Notes under the pieces: generated by a model | Told to the model about the DNA's origin: nothing | Databases searched by the model: none | What the model saw: only the letters and a program-made list of their open reading frames with translations | Part shown: in pieces, positions 8,645 through 9,403 of the stretch | Numbering within the stretch: position 1 is the stretch's first letter | Layout: the number at the start of each line of letters is the position of its first letter | Program-made: the position numbers and the translations under genes | Origin: Methanomassiliicoccales archaeon UBA147 | GTDB taxonomy: Archaea; Thermoplasmatota; Thermoplasmata; SG8-5 | Direction of reading: 5' to 3' | NCBI GenBank assembly: GCA_002496385.1 | Contig: DAJR01000053.1 | Coordinates: 1 to 9,403 of the forward strand | DNA: 9,403 nt

Positions 8645-8664
8645 ATTATCTAATACATGATAAT
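8645..8664. repeat. Inverted repeat in the promoter of the winged-helix gene
   Basis: ATTATC and GATAAT form perfect 6-bp arms around TAATACAT, which itself can serve as the TATA-like element for a leaderless transcript starting at the GTG at 8679. An inverted repeat flanking the TATA element of a DNA-binding protein's own gene suggests an operator for autoregulation. The arms are AT-rich, so chance cannot be excluded. Confidence 0.4.
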
Positions 8665-8678
8665 CAATACCTCATCCC

Positions 8679-9140
8679 GTGACCAGCAAGGAGAGTGAGA
8701 AGGACAAGGAAATCCAGAGGCTTTCAAATAAGATCGACAACCTGGAAGGCATGATATCCGAGATGGCCAAGCCCTACCAGGAGACCATGGCCATGATGGC
8801 CAAGTTCAACGAGATGGCCTCCGGCTACCTGAAGATAATCAACCTCTACCAGCAGCACGGCAAGGTCTCGCCGGAGATGTTAGTCCCCTCTGTGAAGGAC
8901 CCGATAGCCCAGGAGATACTGGTCATTCTCTTCGAGAAGAAGGAGCTGAACGTTTCCCAGATTGCAGAGAACCTCAAGGAGAAAAGGGGCACATCGTCCC
9001 GGAAGACTGTGAGGGACAAGCTGGTCGAGCTGGAGCAGGCAAATGCCATCGAGGTGGTCGGGGACAAGAAGGTCAAGAAGTACAAGGTCTCGGACGAACT
9101 TGTGGAAAAATGGTTGAAGCTCTTAGGGGTGATGAAATAG
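8679..9140 (+). CDS. Coiled-coil winged-helix transcriptional regulator
   Basis: The protein has 153 residues starting at GTG. No SD precedes the start and a TATA-like stretch lies about 25 bp upstream, so the mRNA is probably leaderless. Residues 5-30 are a strongly charged heptad-like helix, likely a dimerising coiled coil. A Met-rich amphipathic helix follows (about 31-60). Residues 74-145 form a winged helix-turn-helix: 'DPIAQEILVILFEK', 'NVSQIAENLKEK', recognition helix 'SSRKTVRDKLVELEQANAI', and a basic wing around 'GDKKVKKYKVSDE'. The layout resembles small archaeal ArsR/MarR-like regulators. No ligand or metal-binding cysteines are visible. The gene follows purA after 44 bp and is followed 14 bp later by a GC-rich hairpin. 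The target genes are unknown. Confidence 0.88.
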   Translation: MTSKESEKDKEIQRLSNKIDNLEGMISEMAKPYQETMAMMAKFNEMASGYLKIINLYQQHGKVSPEMLVPSVKDPIAQEILVILFEKKELNVSQIAENLKEKRGTSSRKTVRDKLVELEQANAIEVVGDKKVKKYKVSDELVEKWLKLLGVMK

Positions 9141-9154
9141 TGCCAGAAATAAAG

Positions 9155-9174
9155 CTGGCGCGTCTACGCGCCAG
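9155..9174 (+). terminator. GC-rich hairpin after the winged-helix gene
   Basis: CTGGCGCG and CGCGCCAG form a perfect 8-bp stem with a 4-base loop, starting 14 bp after the stop codon. No U tract follows directly; the nearest T-rich stretch begins about 30 bp later. It may end or protect the transcript 3' end, but it is not a classic intrinsic terminator. Confidence 0.45.
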
Positions 9175-9179
9175 TGATT

Positions 9180-9276
9180 ACCGAGCGAGCATGCCGACCC
9201 GAATTTTCTTATTTACTGAATATTTTTCTTTTAGAGGGTCGGCCAGCGCAGCGAGGTCAAAAGAAAAATACTCGGT
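9180..9276. repeat. Interleaved inverted repeats in non-coding DNA
   Basis: Three perfect arm pairs are visible. ACCGAG (9180-9185) pairs with CTCGGT (9271-9276). GCCGACCC (9193-9200) pairs with GGGTCGGC (9236-9243). TATTTTTCTTTT (9221-9232) pairs with AAAAGAAAAATA (9259-9270). The second and third pairs interleave, so they are either alternative hairpins or a pseudoknot, both enclosed by the first pair. The element could be a structured RNA, a transcription-end structure or a small non-autonomous mobile element. No coding sequence is evident. Confidence 0.5.
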
Positions 9277-9300
9277 TGAAGTTGCTGGGTGTTATGAAAT

Positions 9301-9384
9301 AGGGTCTAGGGTCTTTGCTTGCAAAATGAGATAAAGGGTCTAGGGTCTTTGCCTGCAAAATGGGATAAAGGGTCTAGTGTTTGC
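9301..9384. repeat. 34-bp tandem repeats, two full copies and one partial
   Basis: Copies at 9301-9334 and 9335-9368 differ at only two positions. A third, decayed copy starts at 9369 and shares its first nine bases, then diverges. Bases 9281-9300 look like a degenerate earlier copy. Each unit begins with AGGGTCT twice and then holds the small palindrome TTTGC-NN-GCAAA, one of the two differences falling in its 2-bp centre. The copies abut with no spacers. The array may serve as protein-binding sites or simply be a minisatellite. Confidence 0.75.
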
Positions 9385-9403
9385 TGGCTGTCGTGAACAG
9401 CCA
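9385..9403. repeat. Short hairpin at the window end
   Basis: TGGCTG and CAGCCA form a 6-bp perfect stem around a 7-base loop, directly after the decayed third tandem repeat. The right arm ends at the last base of the window, so the stem could extend further. Confidence 0.35.

Noticed and set aside
8657..8659. ATG upstream of the winged-helix gene
   Set aside because: It is out of frame with the coding region that begins at the GTG at 8679.
9315..9326. TTTGC-NN-GCAAA in the tandem repeats as an RNA hairpin
   Set aside because: A 2-base loop is too tight for a stable stem; it is better read as a palindromic binding site in DNA.
9281..9403. CRISPR array
   Set aside because: The 34-bp units abut directly with no spacers and there are only two full copies; no cas gene is in view.

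Overview
The window looks like a piece of an archaeal chromosome. The signs are a divergent 20S proteasome alpha-type subunit, a PAC2-family proteasome chaperone ending in an HbYX-like tail, TATA-type promoters instead of -35/-10 boxes, strong Shine-Dalgarno (SD) sites mixed with apparently leaderless starts, GTG starts, and small CxxC zinc proteins. GC content is moderate to high, with one clearly AT-rich gene. A euryarchaeal lineage such as Thermoplasmatota is a reasonable guess, but no rRNA or other phylogenetic marker is present to prove it.

Layout. At the left (plus strand) lie the 3' end of a membrane protein that stops soon after a HAMP domain, an unrecognised 253-residue protein directly behind it, a 100-residue CxxC zinc protein with its own TATA box, and an AT-rich gene for a Cys/His-rich protein with two membrane helices. 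Positions 2138-7246 are all on the minus strand. In transcription order they are a PrsW-type membrane protease, a ribbon-helix-helix (RHH) DNA-binding domain fused to a proteasome alpha-like domain, a PAC2 chaperone, and pyruvate phosphate dikinase with its own promoter. A divergent promoter region at 7247-7341 then leads to plus-strand purA and a leaderless coiled-coil/winged-helix regulator. The last ~260 bp are non-coding and hold a GC-rich hairpin, interleaved inverted repeats and 34-bp tandem repeats that run towards the window end.

How the genes may work together. The most striking unit is 5000-6508. The RHH-alpha fusion and the PAC2 protein are 12 bp apart and presumably co-transcribed. 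The alpha-like domain keeps the lysine that in known proteasomes binds HbYX tails, and the PAC2 protein ends in Met-Tyr-Gly, which fits HbYX. An 18-bp near-palindrome lies over the predicted transcription start of this pair, as expected if the RHH domain controls its own operon. PrsW lies just upstream on the same strand. A DNA-binding, proteasome-derived regulator or a DNA-tethered degradation machine is a testable inference, not something the sequence proves. PPDK (pyruvate/PEP interconversion) and PurA (AMP synthesis) are ordinary central-metabolism genes.
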